Part shown: in pieces, positions 33,000 to 44,590 of the stretch
Numbering within the stretch: the first letter of the stretch is position 1
Layout: each line of letters starts with the position of its first letter
Assembly: GCA_029204225.1 (NCBI GenBank)
Contig: CM055100.1
Coordinates: forward strand, 24,621,106 to 24,685,105
Length of the DNA stretch: 64,000 nucleotides
From: Diphasiastrum complanatum
Taxonomy: Eukaryota > Streptophyta > Lycopodiopsida > Lycopodiales > Lycopodiaceae
Direction of reading: 5' to 3'
Notes under the pieces: model-generated
The model's input: the letters and a program-made list of their open reading frames with translations, nothing else
Databases searched by the model: none
Told to the model about the DNA's origin: nothing
Translations under genes and position numbers: made by a program

Positions 33000-33819
33000 T
33001 GTGAGAAATTGGCAAAAATCTAGCTTGGTATTTTTTATGATAGAAGTTTGTAAGTGAATCTCACATGTGTGGAGGATGTTCCCACGTGTGGAGAATTGTA
33101 AAGTAAATCAAAATGTTTGATATAGGGGTCTCATAGAATTTCATAGTCAAGCATTTAGGTGTAGGATGTTGATAGGGTCAAATTTGGCATAGATGGCAAA
33201 TTATCCATTTCCACTTGTAATGCCACTATTGAGCCAAAATAGAGCCAAACTTGTGCCAATTAGAGTGTAGACAAGTGTCATGCTTTTGTTTGATGAAGCT
33301 TAAGAGGTCCAATAGGATTTAGAGGTGGAACCTTGTGAGGTCCAATAGAAAATTGAGGTGTGCTTGAATATAGTCCAATAGAATTTAGAGGTGCATGGAT
33401 CAATGGTCCAATAGGATTAAGAGGTGGCAAAGTGTGATCCAATCATAGTTAAGCATAGTGGTAGCTCATGAATCTATTAGTATCATTGTACTCCTCCTTT
33501 TGGATCTAATTGATTTTGAGATTGAGTGGATTTTGAGTGTCATTGAATTTCTAGCTTTCTCTCTCTACCCGAGAGCTCTTGATGGTTTTTCTCTCTCTAC
33601 CCAAGGAGAGCAGCTTTTTTTTACTTAGAATACTTTTGGAACACTTCCCACACGTGTGAGTGAGAGTTGGAAGTGATTGAATGCATGTAGTAGTGTGTTT
33701 TTGCCATAGAATCAAAGATAGATCTTGAATCTCAATCTAGTCTTGATCTTGGTGCATCTACACACCTTAGGAGATCACAAGTACATGTAGTGGACAATCC
33801 ACACGTGTGAAATTCAACA
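33000..33819 (+). repeat. 3' LTR of copia B
   Basis: 820 bp, same ends as the 5' LTR and by eye one substitution away from it. Preceded by the purine-rich tract GAGGAG. Confidence 0.95.
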
Positions 33820-33824
33820 ATACC

Positions 33825-34280
33825 ATGTCTTGATATCACATGTCCAAGCACCACTCCGTGAGAAACCCATATCTGGCATTTTTCTGAATTTAGAGAAATT
33901 AGGTATTTGCAGCATCTTTCAAAGACTTTCTCCAATTGATCCAGGTGGTTTGTATCTGTACTATGAACTCCCAAGTCGTCCAAGTAAATTTCAAGGAATT
34001 TCTGTAGATAATCTTTAAAGGCAAATTGCATTACTCTTTGGAATGAACTTGGTGCATTACAGAGTCCAGACGACATTACTTTGTAAGCATAGGTGCCCCA
34101 TTCTATTGCAAAAGCAGTTTTGTGGCGATCGGCAGGTGCAATCTGAACTTGGTTGTAACCACTAAATCCATCCAGGCAACTATAAGCTTCCGCTCCAGCA
34201 AGGCGATCCAAAATGCTTTCAGTAAAAGATAGCAGAAAGTGATCCTTTCCTATCACTTTATTCAATGCTTTGAGATTCAC
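33825..34280 (-). pseudogene. gypsy-1 reverse transcriptase core
   Basis: The frame starts after a nonsense codon (TGA near 34290, where a Trp is usual in the KLWICVDY-type block). It reads LDRLAGAEAYSCLDGFSGYN, QIAPADRHKTAFAIEWGTYA, and FLEIYLDDLGVHS with the catalytic Asp pair (YLDD), then HGVVLGHVISRHGI up to the copia insertion. Apart from the upstream stop the polymerase motifs look intact, so the element died relatively late. Confidence 0.85.
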
Positions 34281-34286
34281 ACAGAT

Positions 34287-35195
34287 TCACAATTTCTCAT
34301 TTTTCTTAGGAACAATGACAATCGGTGGAATCCATTCGGTATGCTCAATCTCATAAATGAAATCGGCATCAAGCAATCTCTGAAGTTCTTTCTTTATCAG
34401 ATCTGCCACATTAGGATTACAACGAAAGAACTTTGTAACCTTTGGTACTGCATCAGTTACTAAAGGTATGGTATGTTCAATGACTGATGCCGAAATACCC
34501 TTCAAATCTTGATAATACTTAATAAGTAGCAAACGGAGTGCTTGATACTGTTTAGGAGTAAGTTGTGATCCCACTTGTACAATTTTTTCTGGTTCTCCTG
34601 GTTCTGCAAGATTCATTGGTTGTGTCCTAGTTGGGCCATCGTAAACCTCTTTAGATTCCGGCATGTGTTCTTCAGGTTCATGATGTGCTTTAGGTAACAT
34701 GATAACCACATCATCCAGTGTATAACATTTAAAATGCTTTGGCATATCATGCTGGACTACATTTGCTTGTTCTTTTTCGAAAGGACTTGTCTTGGATCTT
34801 CGTTTAGTCTTCTTAGCAGGAATTGATCGTGGAGGTGATGACTTCTGGGATGATAAATCTTTCTTCTTAGGTGAAGACTTCCTAGACGATGATGTCTTGC
34901 TGGAGATCTCTGTATAAGGCAACATACTGACATTCGGCTCATCATCTGAATCTTCATCCTCCTCCCGAATTGCATCGTCCATCGCATTTTGCAAAAGTGC
35001 GTACTCATTATGGCGTTTCAGTTCACGTCTGATCCGTTTAGATAGACCTGACAAAAACCACATAATCATGGCATTTTCATTAATCAGCTCAGGCTCACAT
35101 TCAGATCTAAGACGTTTCACCCTTCGGATGTAATCTCGAACCATTTTCTGCTTTTCCATTTTAAGTTTACTTAAAAGTAGGAAAGGGTCTTCCAT
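34287..35195 (-). pseudogene. gypsy-1 gag end fused to RT entry region
   Basis: A 302-codon open frame. The first part is retrotransposon gag (LLSKLKMEKQKMVRDYIRRV, MIMWFLSGLSKRIRRELKRH) followed by a Ser/Lys-rich basic linker. It then passes through KCYTLDDVVIMLPKAHHEPE to QLTPKQYQALRLLLIKYYQD and VIEHTIPLVTDAVPKVTKFF, the segment that directly precedes RT. No retropepsin block (D-T/S-G-A) and no zinc knuckle are visible between gag and RT, although the frame is open. The same direct passage appears in gypsy-2 (43450-43740). Confidence 0.8.
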
Positions 35196-35299
35196 AAACT
35201 TCTACGGTTTGAACCGTGTGATAAGGGCTCGTTTAACAACCTCCCAATCTGTACGCTCAGTTTCATCTTGGTTATAGTACCAATCTTGTGCTGCGTCTG

Positions 35300-35500
35300 T
35301 TAAGGCCATAGAAAACAGCTTAAGTTTATCTTGAAATAAATCTCAAAATAGACCTCATAGGATTCAACATAGATCTGACGAAATCGAACTGGATCTGTTA
35401 ATCCATTATATTTGGGTAGATCCAATCGGGGTGCTCTTCTAACAATAATTGGATTGACCTCCTGTGGAGCACCTCCAGGAGCAGCTCCAGGGGCAACCAT
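35300..35500 (-). pseudogene. gypsy-1 gag N-terminus
   Basis: The 66-codon frame starts MVAPGAAPGGAPQEVNPIIV and includes APRLDLPKYNGLTDPVRF, the conserved entry to gypsy gag. It loses frame before 35300; the next gag piece starts at 35195. Confidence 0.7.
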
Positions 35501-36683
35501 TTAGATCAAATTGATAATGTGATTGGATATAGATTTTTCCAAAAACTATCCCAGATTAGATCTGCTAGCTCCATTTCACTTTTCAAGAATCTGATACTAT
35601 ATGATGAAAAACTACCCAAAATTCGATCAATCAATACTTCTCAAAAATAATAAATCTCTCAGAGTCCAATTCAGAATATATTAGATCTCATCCAAATTTT
35701 GACAAAGACTTGATCTAGAAAATCAGAAACTAGAAATAGGACTGGCAAAGGTTATCTAGGCGAAGGTTAGCTCGGCAAAGGTTCAACAATGCTATTTTGG
35801 GATAAAAACTCTCTGAACATTTTTCTGGCAATTTCTTGGGAAATAACCTTCGCCGATTTCTGATGGAAGATCTAACACAGATAAAACTATGGACAACCGG
35901 ACGAAGGTTTCTGACACAAGAAATTACAATTTTTGTGATCTAGCGAGGGTAAAAATCAAGAGTTTTTGTGATCTGATCAAGATAAATCTTCGTCAAATTC
36001 AAAAATAGTATTTTTATATAAATAGAATGTTCTGAAAACTCGACGAAGGTTCTGGTGAAGGATTAAGAGTAATACTAGTAATTTTGCAAAAAAGTGACTT
36101 TTTTTTGGCAAAAATATGACAATATGACAACCGATCCTCTAAAAACCTTTTTATTTTTGGTGGCAATAGATAGATCTGAATCACATCTAAGCACAGTGAA
36201 TTGGACGAAGGTTCTTTTTTTGTTTTTTTTAGGATTTTAATAATTTTTGGTGTTTTTTAGTGGTTTTTCTGATGTTTCTGAAAATCTGCTGGGAATAAAT
36301 CTTTGCCCTTTGAACTGAAGGTTCTGTAAACAAAACCGAAGGTGTCTGCAACTCGGCGAAGGTTTACTGAAAGTGGGTAAAAAGTTCTGGGCTCTGATGA
36401 CGCTTTTTGTCTCTTTTTTACCAAATTTGACAGATTTGACCGATTTTTGTTATTTTCTCTGATATCTCAGATCCAAATGGATCTAAAGATTAGTAATCTG
36501 AATAGATCTCCCTATTTAATAATCAAATTAGATTTCAAAAAAGCAAATCCACTCAAAATCTAGCAAAATCAATTCCAAACTATCCCTACAATGCAGTTTT
36601 AACACTATTCATGCCACGACAAGATGCCTAATGCAAGCTAACCATCAACCAAACATGCTGCAAATTGAAAAATTGGCGTAGCT
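35501..36683 (-). other. gypsy-1 untranslated leader with CGAAGGTT motifs
   Basis: Between primer site and gag. No frame of note. The word CGAAGGTT or its near variants occurs about ten times between 35755 and 36365, on both strands (for example 35760, 36041, 36209, 36357). A similar word (CGAAGGTGC) is central to the family A LTR repeats. Confidence 0.6.
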
Positions 36684-36700
36684 CCCCAGCAACGGTGCCA
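36684..36700 (-). other. primer binding site of gypsy-1 (tRNA-Asp type)
   Basis: The minus strand reads TGGCACCGTTGCTGGGG just inside the LTR. Plant Athila/Tat-like gypsy elements use a tRNA-Asp-complementary site of the form TGGCGCCGTTGCCGGGG; two differences here. Confidence 0.8.
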
Positions 36701-36704
36701 AAAT

Positions 36705-37459
36705 TGTAGTGGGTTTCTTTCCTTGCCTAACCTGAATCCAAGATCTAGTCAATTTAGCATCAAAGAGACGGAGTTAGTTGTCATGCGGAGGTTCGTTCCC
36801 ATGAGAGCAATAGTATAGTTCAGATTTCAACATGAATGGAGGATCTAACACTAACATCCATTAACACTAAGCATTAACACCATTAACCTTACTTCCATTA
36901 ACCCTAAATCCACAACAATGATAGAAACTTACTCTTCTCTCTCTCCCCCTTTCTCTCTCACAAAAAGCATAAGAAATAGCAATCCCAATAATGATCAAAT
37001 CCAACAATTAGCAAAATTCAAAGGAAGCATGAGAAATGGAGGAGAAGAGATGAAGAGCAAGGACATTCATCAATCCATTTCTAAAGAGAACCAATCTGCT
37101 TTATTGAAATGAGAAAATGAACATCAGGAGCAACTCGAGTTGGTCCCTTTTTATAGTAGAGAGGAGGACCCTGGTCTCTGAATCCTATTAGTCCAATCTT
37201 GTCTCTCTTTTTATTCAAATTGAGAAAAGTGTGGGAACCATCAAAATTGGAGGGAAACCCAACTTTATTCACTAACTTGACATTTAGGCCCTGCGACATT
37301 AAAAAGTCCCGCAAAAAGACCTAAAGTCCTTTTATTAACATTCTAATTAATCAAGTAACTTTGTGATCATCGGGTTGGACTTACACACATAGGGTGCCAA
37401 ATCCCTCTCACTTATTAACTAGGGTTAGGGTTGCCTTGGGATCCGCAAACCCTCCAACA
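36705..37459 (-). repeat. 5' LTR of gypsy-1
   Basis: 755 bp; minus strand starts TGTTGGAGGG and ends CCCACTACA. The region 36705-37195 matches the truncated 3' LTR at 25822-26313. Confidence 0.85.
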
Positions 37460-37994
37460 AGAATCTATCCCACCATCGCATCTCTTGCAATCATGATATA
37501 GATAGCGAGCGGATGATTTACGTGAGTAGCTTGTGTCAAGAACATCGTTTCAAGTGCCTACTTTAGTGACATCTTTTTTCACCCACTTGCCCTTCTGCCC
37601 TTGATTCACATATGTTACACTTTGGGCTTATCTATTAAGTAGACTCACAAGTATGAGAATAGTGCCAACCAACTCATCTAGTGTCAAGAGCCATTACAAT
37701 GGGAAAGTGTGATTTCACAGGGAAATAGTTATAGTATGTATTAAAAGTTCAAGTGTCTATCACATTTGCTATTTGGAATTGGGATTGGGTAGCATTGTAT
37801 GGTCCAAATATTTTGACGGATGTTTTCAGTTCCATATTGAAAGTATGCTTCTTGGCAGCTTTCCAACTCTTGTTTGTAATGTTATAATTTTAGTAATCAT
37901 GATTGTATCTTACTTTGTGTCTATGTCATATGATCACAATACATGCTAAACCAGGGGCTTGGAACAATCATGTATATATTCATAAGCAAGGCCC
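37460..37994. other. AT-rich flank
   Basis: No gene or repeat recognised between gypsy-1 and the long-inverted-repeat element. Confidence 0.4.
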
Positions 37995-38004
37995 AAATTC
38001 AAAA

Positions 38005-38668
38005 TTTAAATTTTTGAAGGTTGAAATTTTTTTCACACTTCATACTTCTTCTTTTTTGCTTTATTTTGGTGAGAATATATGTTGCAAATTTTTTTAGTTT
38101 TCATTTTGAAATGTAAAATAAATGGTACAATGGGTGAGCCCTCTCCCATTGTACCTAAGAGATTTTTTTTGTTGAAAATGTAAAGGGGGGTGTTCCCCCC
38201 CCGTGCTCCACTCTCAATGGCTGCATAGGCTCCTGCACACCCCGGGCCAGCACACTCCGAGCCGCTGGCCCGGCTCGATGCCCATTGTTCTTCTTGCGAG
38301 CAGTGGCTTAAGCATGTGCTGGCTGAAGTTGGACCACTGGATATCGAGGCGGGCCAGCGGCCTGGGGTGCCAAGGTGGAGCTCTGCGAGTCCAGAGCCTG
38401 CACGGGACGGCGGCCATGCAGGGTGGAGCGGGGGGGAAGGAGAGCCATGAGAGGGACAGTGGAGGGGGGGGGGGGGGGGGGGGGGTTTCCACCCCCCCTT
38501 ACATTTTCAAAAAAAAAATTCTTAGGTACAAAGGGGGGACCCCTTCTCCCCTTGTACCAGTTTCTTTACATTTCAAAATGAAATATAAAAAAATTTGCAA
38601 CATATTTTCTCACCAAAATAAAGCTAAAAAAAAGACCTATGAAGTGTGAAAACAATTTCAACTTTCAC
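38005..38668. mobile_element. long-inverted-repeat (MULE-like) element with GC-rich core
   Basis: Arms of roughly 180-200 bp are inverted copies: the left arm has TCACACTTCATA, GCTTTATTTTGGTGAGAA, ATGTTGCAAATTTTTTTA and GTACCTAAGA; the right arm (38495-38665) has their reverse complements in mirrored order. The core (about 38200-38490) is GC-rich, unlike its surroundings, and ends in a run of about 25 G. The 10-bp word AAATTCAAAA flanks the element (37995-38004 and 38669-38678), close to the 9-bp duplications of Mutator-like elements. Open frames in the core (plus 38203-38649, minus 38492-38214) show no domain. Best guess: a Pack-MULE-type element carrying a captured GC-rich gene piece. Confidence 0.6.
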
Positions 38669-38678
38669 AAATTCAAAA

Positions 38679-40920
<2,242 letters not shown>

Positions 40921-40934
40921 CATTTTAGTGAATT

Positions 40935-41020
40935 ACCCAACGGGGTTGGCTCAACTGGTTAGCTTGGCATCCAAAGTTTCTTTGGTCCCAGGTTCGAGCC
41001 TCCCCTTGGAAACCAAGAAG
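40935..41020 (+). mobile_element. short tRNA-derived SINE, copy 2
   Basis: 86 bp between perfect 14-bp direct repeats CATTTTAGTGAATT (40921-40934 and 41021-41034). A box TGGCTCAACTGGTTAG, hairpin CCAAAG-TTT-CTTTGG, B box GGTTCGAGCC, 3' end CCAAGAAG. The promoter boxes are better preserved than in copy 1 at 18197-18284. The absence of any tRNA-unrelated body makes it unusually short for a SINE. Confidence 0.85.
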
Positions 41021-41034
41021 CATTTTAGTGAATT

Positions 41035-41533
41035 GCAAAGGTTAGTTTGAAGATCTTGATGCCCTGTAAAGGTTCCTTAGATTTTGCCTCTTAGAACTCT
41101 CGTAGACACTCAAATTTGACTGATTTTTCACAAATAACTCTTGCAGAGATTTATGTAGTCCATCTGAGTTAGATTTGGCTATCGACGCTTCTGTGAGAGT
41201 TCTTATGAAGATTTGATAGCTAATCCATCAATTTCAGTGATTTTTACTTCCATTTTTTGATATTTTTCTCGAGATCTAAAATTTTGATCTACAATTTCTG
41301 AGGTTAAGTGTCACTAATTGATGATCTGCTACCTTTATGATCTCACTTAGACTTGGGTCCTACTTGGATCTTATTGGAGAGCTTGATTTGTCCCGATTTT
41401 GTCAAATTTTGCTAAATTTTATTCGATCTGCCTAGATCTCACTAGATCTGGATTGATTAAGTTAGATCTGGCTGTGATGACTGTTGTGATGCATGATCTG
41501 ATCCATGTATGTGCTAATGGTCATTATTAAACT
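41035..41533. other. AT-rich flank of gypsy-2
   Basis: No gene. Words AGATCT/GATCTG recur; it may be the decayed 3' untranslated part or LTR of gypsy-2, but no LTR end is identifiable. Confidence 0.3.
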
Positions 41534-41599
41534 GGATCGGTGTCATTGTGGTGGCCGGTACTTGTGAAGTCGGCTACCGTTGATGGGTGTATCAAATGG

Positions 41600-42427
41600 T
41601 GTCTCATCAAGTTGTTCAAGATTCACGGCTCCATGGCTTAGAATTTCCTTGACACAGTACGGGCCTTCTTCATCTGTGAATTTCAACTTTCCTTTGATTG
41701 GCTTGGTCTTATACATGAGAACTAGATCTCTTGATCGAATATCTTTCTTGCGTAACTGACGATCGTGCCATGCTTTATGTCATGCTTTCTCAGTTGTCAA
41801 TGCATGCACAACCAATAAGCATGTCTCGCAAAGCTTGTGTAGGGCATCATGGTGGAGATGTAGAGATTTGGATTCATCAAGGCATTGTATAGTGGCAACT
41901 CTCAATGAAGGTACCAAAAACTCTATTGGCATTACAACATCTTGATCATAACCCAGCTGGTGATCAGTGCTTACTTTATATGTTATCTTGAATGCCCACA
42001 GAGCATCATGCAACTTATGCTCCCAATCAAATCTGCTAGCTTCAATTGTTTTCGTGATAACGCTACACATGATCTTGTTGGATGATTATGTCTGCCCATT
42101 ACCTCGAGGATAATAAGGTGTGCTGAATTCATGGATCAAGAAGAATTCCTCTAATATGACTTTGATGGTCTCATTGATGAAATGGCTTCCACAATTACTA
42201 TCTATCTCTATCGGGCATCCAAAATCAATAATATTTTTGTATAGAAATTTGGCAGTGGTTCGTACATCAACATTTCGCATGGCCTTGGCTTCCATCCAGT
42301 TGGTGAGATAATTTGTTGTCACGATGATGTATCGGGCTTGTGAACTCCTTGCAGTTGGGTGGATAGGGGCAATATAGTCCAATCCCCACTTTTTGAATGG
42401 TGTTTGAGCTAGAACTAGATAATTCAA
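41600..42427 (-). pseudogene. gypsy-2 integrase
   Basis: The first frame reads LAQTPFKKWGLDYIAPIHPT and RYIIVTTNYLTNWMEAKAM (first Asp changed to Asn), DSNCGSHFINETIK (second Asp region disturbed) and PYYPRGNGQT. The second frame (42070-41780) gives HKLHDALWAFKITYK and YDQDVVMPIEFLVP. The triad is broken, so the enzyme is dead. Confidence 0.85.
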
Positions 42428-42655
42428 TCTTGTTGGTCTCCTAGCTCATTGGCACACATTGCACTTTCTCAAGTATTCTTTCGTGTCCTTATGAATCATT
42501 GTCACCAGCATCCTGGTTACAAGATCTTGCAAACTATAATGTTTGATGCAAAATGACCTCCACCCATGCCTTCATGTGAAAGCAAAGTAATCTGAGTGGC
42601 TTCATGTGGAAGGAATACATCTTTGAAGGATTTCATCTGATCCTCATCGATACAA

Positions 42656-43380
42656 TTAGCCGGCAATCAGCTGATAAGGTCTAACATTTAAAATCATCTC
42701 CTGTTGTTTTGCCTTTGGTAGTGATTGATCTGGTTGGCCCCGCATTAGATATTCAACTATGTCAGCGGCCCATTCGGGTACTGTATCAATATAAAACAAG
42801 GCAGCATCTGGTAGCTCATCATCGGGTTGGGTTGCCATCTCCTTTCCTTTAATTCCCGACACATGATCTGCCATATAATGCTGCTTACCCTTGCGAACCA
42901 CTATTCAAAAATCAAACTCCAACAACAGAAGCAACCATCGAGTAATTTGCCTTGTGTTGCAAGTTTTATTAACAAGATAAAACAAGGGTTGATGGTCCGT
43001 ATAAAATACAAAATGAGTGGCCATCAAATAATGTCTAAACTTCTTAACCGCATAAATCATGGCCAGTGCCTCCCGCTCTATGGTAGAATAGTTCATCTAT
43101 GAGTCACTAAGTTGTCGGCTAACAAATTGGATTGGGTGGGTTAAGACAGCTCCAATAGCGTACTTTGATGCATCCATATGCACATAAAATTATATGGACC
43201 AATTGGGCGGTAGTAAGATTGGCGCTAAGACCAATGCATCCTTAAGTTTTTGGAATGCCTGTAAGGCTTCCTCCGTCCAATGTGGTTCTGTTGTCAGCTT
43301 ATAGATTGGTTTTGCTAACTCCGCAAAATCTAAAATGAATATCTGGTAGTAGTTAGTATGACCCATAAATACATAGACTC
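42656..43380 (-). pseudogene. gypsy-2 RT end, RNase H and linker
   Basis: Blocks: TNYYQIFILDFAELAKPIYK-like RT connection (about 43360-43300), VHMDASKYAIGAVLTHPIQF-like RNase H start (43190-43130), NYSTIEREALAMIYAVKKFR and HFVFYTDHQPLFYLVNK (43096-42920), then VRKGKQHYMADHVSGIKG (42901-42840) leading into the linker. This copy preserves the RNase H segment that gypsy-1 has lost at 27924-28329. Confidence 0.85.
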
Positions 43381-43392
43381 TGCGAATCGTCC

Positions 43393-44590
43393 CTAGATCA
43401 GCTCAGTATAGTTAGGATTGCAGCAATAATTTATGCTTACCTCAGGGATTGCTCCATCCACCAAGGGTATGGTATGTTGGACTACTGCAGTATACCCTTC
43501 AGATCTTTGTACATCCATGCAATCCTTGTACTCCACCAACAAATTACGTAGCCTTGCGAATTCAGTGGGTGTCAACTGTTATCCCACATAGACAAGTTTT
43601 TCTTTTTCGCCTGGCCCAACTAAGTTCATTGATTGTGCTTGGGCAAGTCATTCAAAGACTTGTTTTGCTGGTTTCTGATTTTGATTAGGTTCTCTTTGTG
43701 GTTGTGGCATCATGGTTACCACATCGTCTAAGGTATAGTTCTTAAAGGTTTATGGCATCTCGTGAACTGGCATTCGACAGGACTCCTCCTTCAGCATGTT
43801 GATCTTAGCACGATTTGTAATCTTTGGATTTTTAGTCATCTGAGTGGATGATGATGTTGCATCTGGTTCCATTCAAATTGACTTCAAGGAGTCTAATACT
43901 TTCTTTTTTTCTTTTTTATCAACATAGTTGTATACCTCCTTGTTATCTTTCTTTGGAACTGGATGGATATTCGCTTCATGATTACGAATATCAATATCCA
44001 CTATAGCTATTGCTTCTTCGGGTTGATCATTCCAACAAATCACCTGATTATATCTTTGTTTCAACTATTTTTTTTATTCACATGTGTCTTTGGTGGTTCC
44101 ACCTTGGAAACTTTAGCTATGGGCGCTTTTTGGTATTTTCGTCAGTGCATATCGATTAGGATCCATGTGTTGCAGGACCTGTTCATCGGTCAACTCGGCT
44201 TCCTCGTCATAAGATAAGGCATGCTGCTAGGGCACTATATCGTCTTCAACCTATTCTGGTATCGACTCCGCTGTTAGCCATGCCACATTAATTATATTCA
44301 CTCCAAAGGATATTGGCGTGTCTAGAGTGTAAGCCTTTGGTGATGAGGTGCTGGGTTCTGTATTCGAGTCCGGATGACATGCCATATAAAGTGGTTTATA
44401 AGCCATATGTATTGAGATCACCCAACCAATCTCTATCATATGTTTTCTACCAATATAGGGTCTCGTAATGGAAATGTGAAAATGTCATTTGATATCGTCA
44501 ATACATACTAATGGTGTAAATTCAGTCGATTGTTCTTGTGGCATAACATTGTTATGGAGATTGTAGTAAAGAAGTCATGCCAAACAAAAA
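43393..44590 (-). pseudogene. gypsy-2 gag-pol spacer and RT entry region
   Basis: The RT entry frame reads MTPTEFARLRNLLVEYKDCM and VVQHTIPLVDGAIPEVSINY. Upstream are a TLDDVVTMMPQ-like piece (about 43740-43700), KQRYNQVICWNDQPEEAIAI (44064-43980) and a more distal piece with GWVISIHMAYKPLYMACHPD (44439-44360). No retropepsin signature is visible. Frames break at least four times. Confidence 0.65.

Larger units (their letters stand above)
28726..33819 (+). mobile_element. copia family B element, recent and non-autonomous
   Basis: Complete plus-strand insertion: 5' LTR 28726-29545, primer site 29546-29557, leader, ORF 30303-32876, purine-rich tract (TTTTTTGAGGAG, ending 32999), 3' LTR 33000-33819. 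Both LTRs are 820 bp and by eye differ at only one position (C for T near 33020). Flanks ATACT (28721-28725) and ATACC (33820-33824) fit a 5-bp TSD. Reverse transcriptase and RNase H are absent, so mobility would need an autonomous relative. Confidence 0.95.
25822..37459 (-). mobile_element. Ty3/gypsy LTR retrotransposon (gypsy-1) with nested copia element
   Basis: Minus-strand order: 5' LTR 37459-36705, tRNA-Asp-type primer site 36700-36684, leader, gag (35500 to about 34600), RT (34500-33825 and 28725-28500), RNase H, integrase (27600-26462), truncated 3' LTR (26313-25822). RT-RH-IN order is diagnostic of Ty3/gypsy. The outer flanks AAAAT (25817-25821) and AGAAT (37460-37464) fit a 5-bp TSD with one substitution. 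The element is split by copia B at 28726-33819; without it its own length is about 6.5 kb. It carries nonsense and frameshift damage and is inactive. Confidence 0.9.
41534..44590 (-). mobile_element. decayed Ty3/gypsy copy (gypsy-2), no LTRs found
   Basis: Same family as gypsy-1 on the same strand. It runs from a gag-pol spacer (44590 to about 43600) through the RT entry region (43575-43393), a truncated RT end with RNase H (43380-42905), RNase H tail and linker (42901-42656), zinc-binding region (42600-42430) and integrase (42427-41600). Many stops and shifts. Most of RT is missing: the reading jumps at about 43388 from the RT entry block (NPNYTELI) to the RT end block (HTNYYQIF). Confidence 0.85.

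Noticed and set aside
38203-38649. 148-codon ORF across the GC-rich core as a real gene
   Set aside because: It includes the poly-G run and part of the inverted repeat; a competing minus frame is equally long.
40935-41020. A genuine tRNA gene
   Set aside because: It has A and B boxes but no proper acceptor or T-arm pairing, and it is flanked by a target-site duplication, so it is a SINE.
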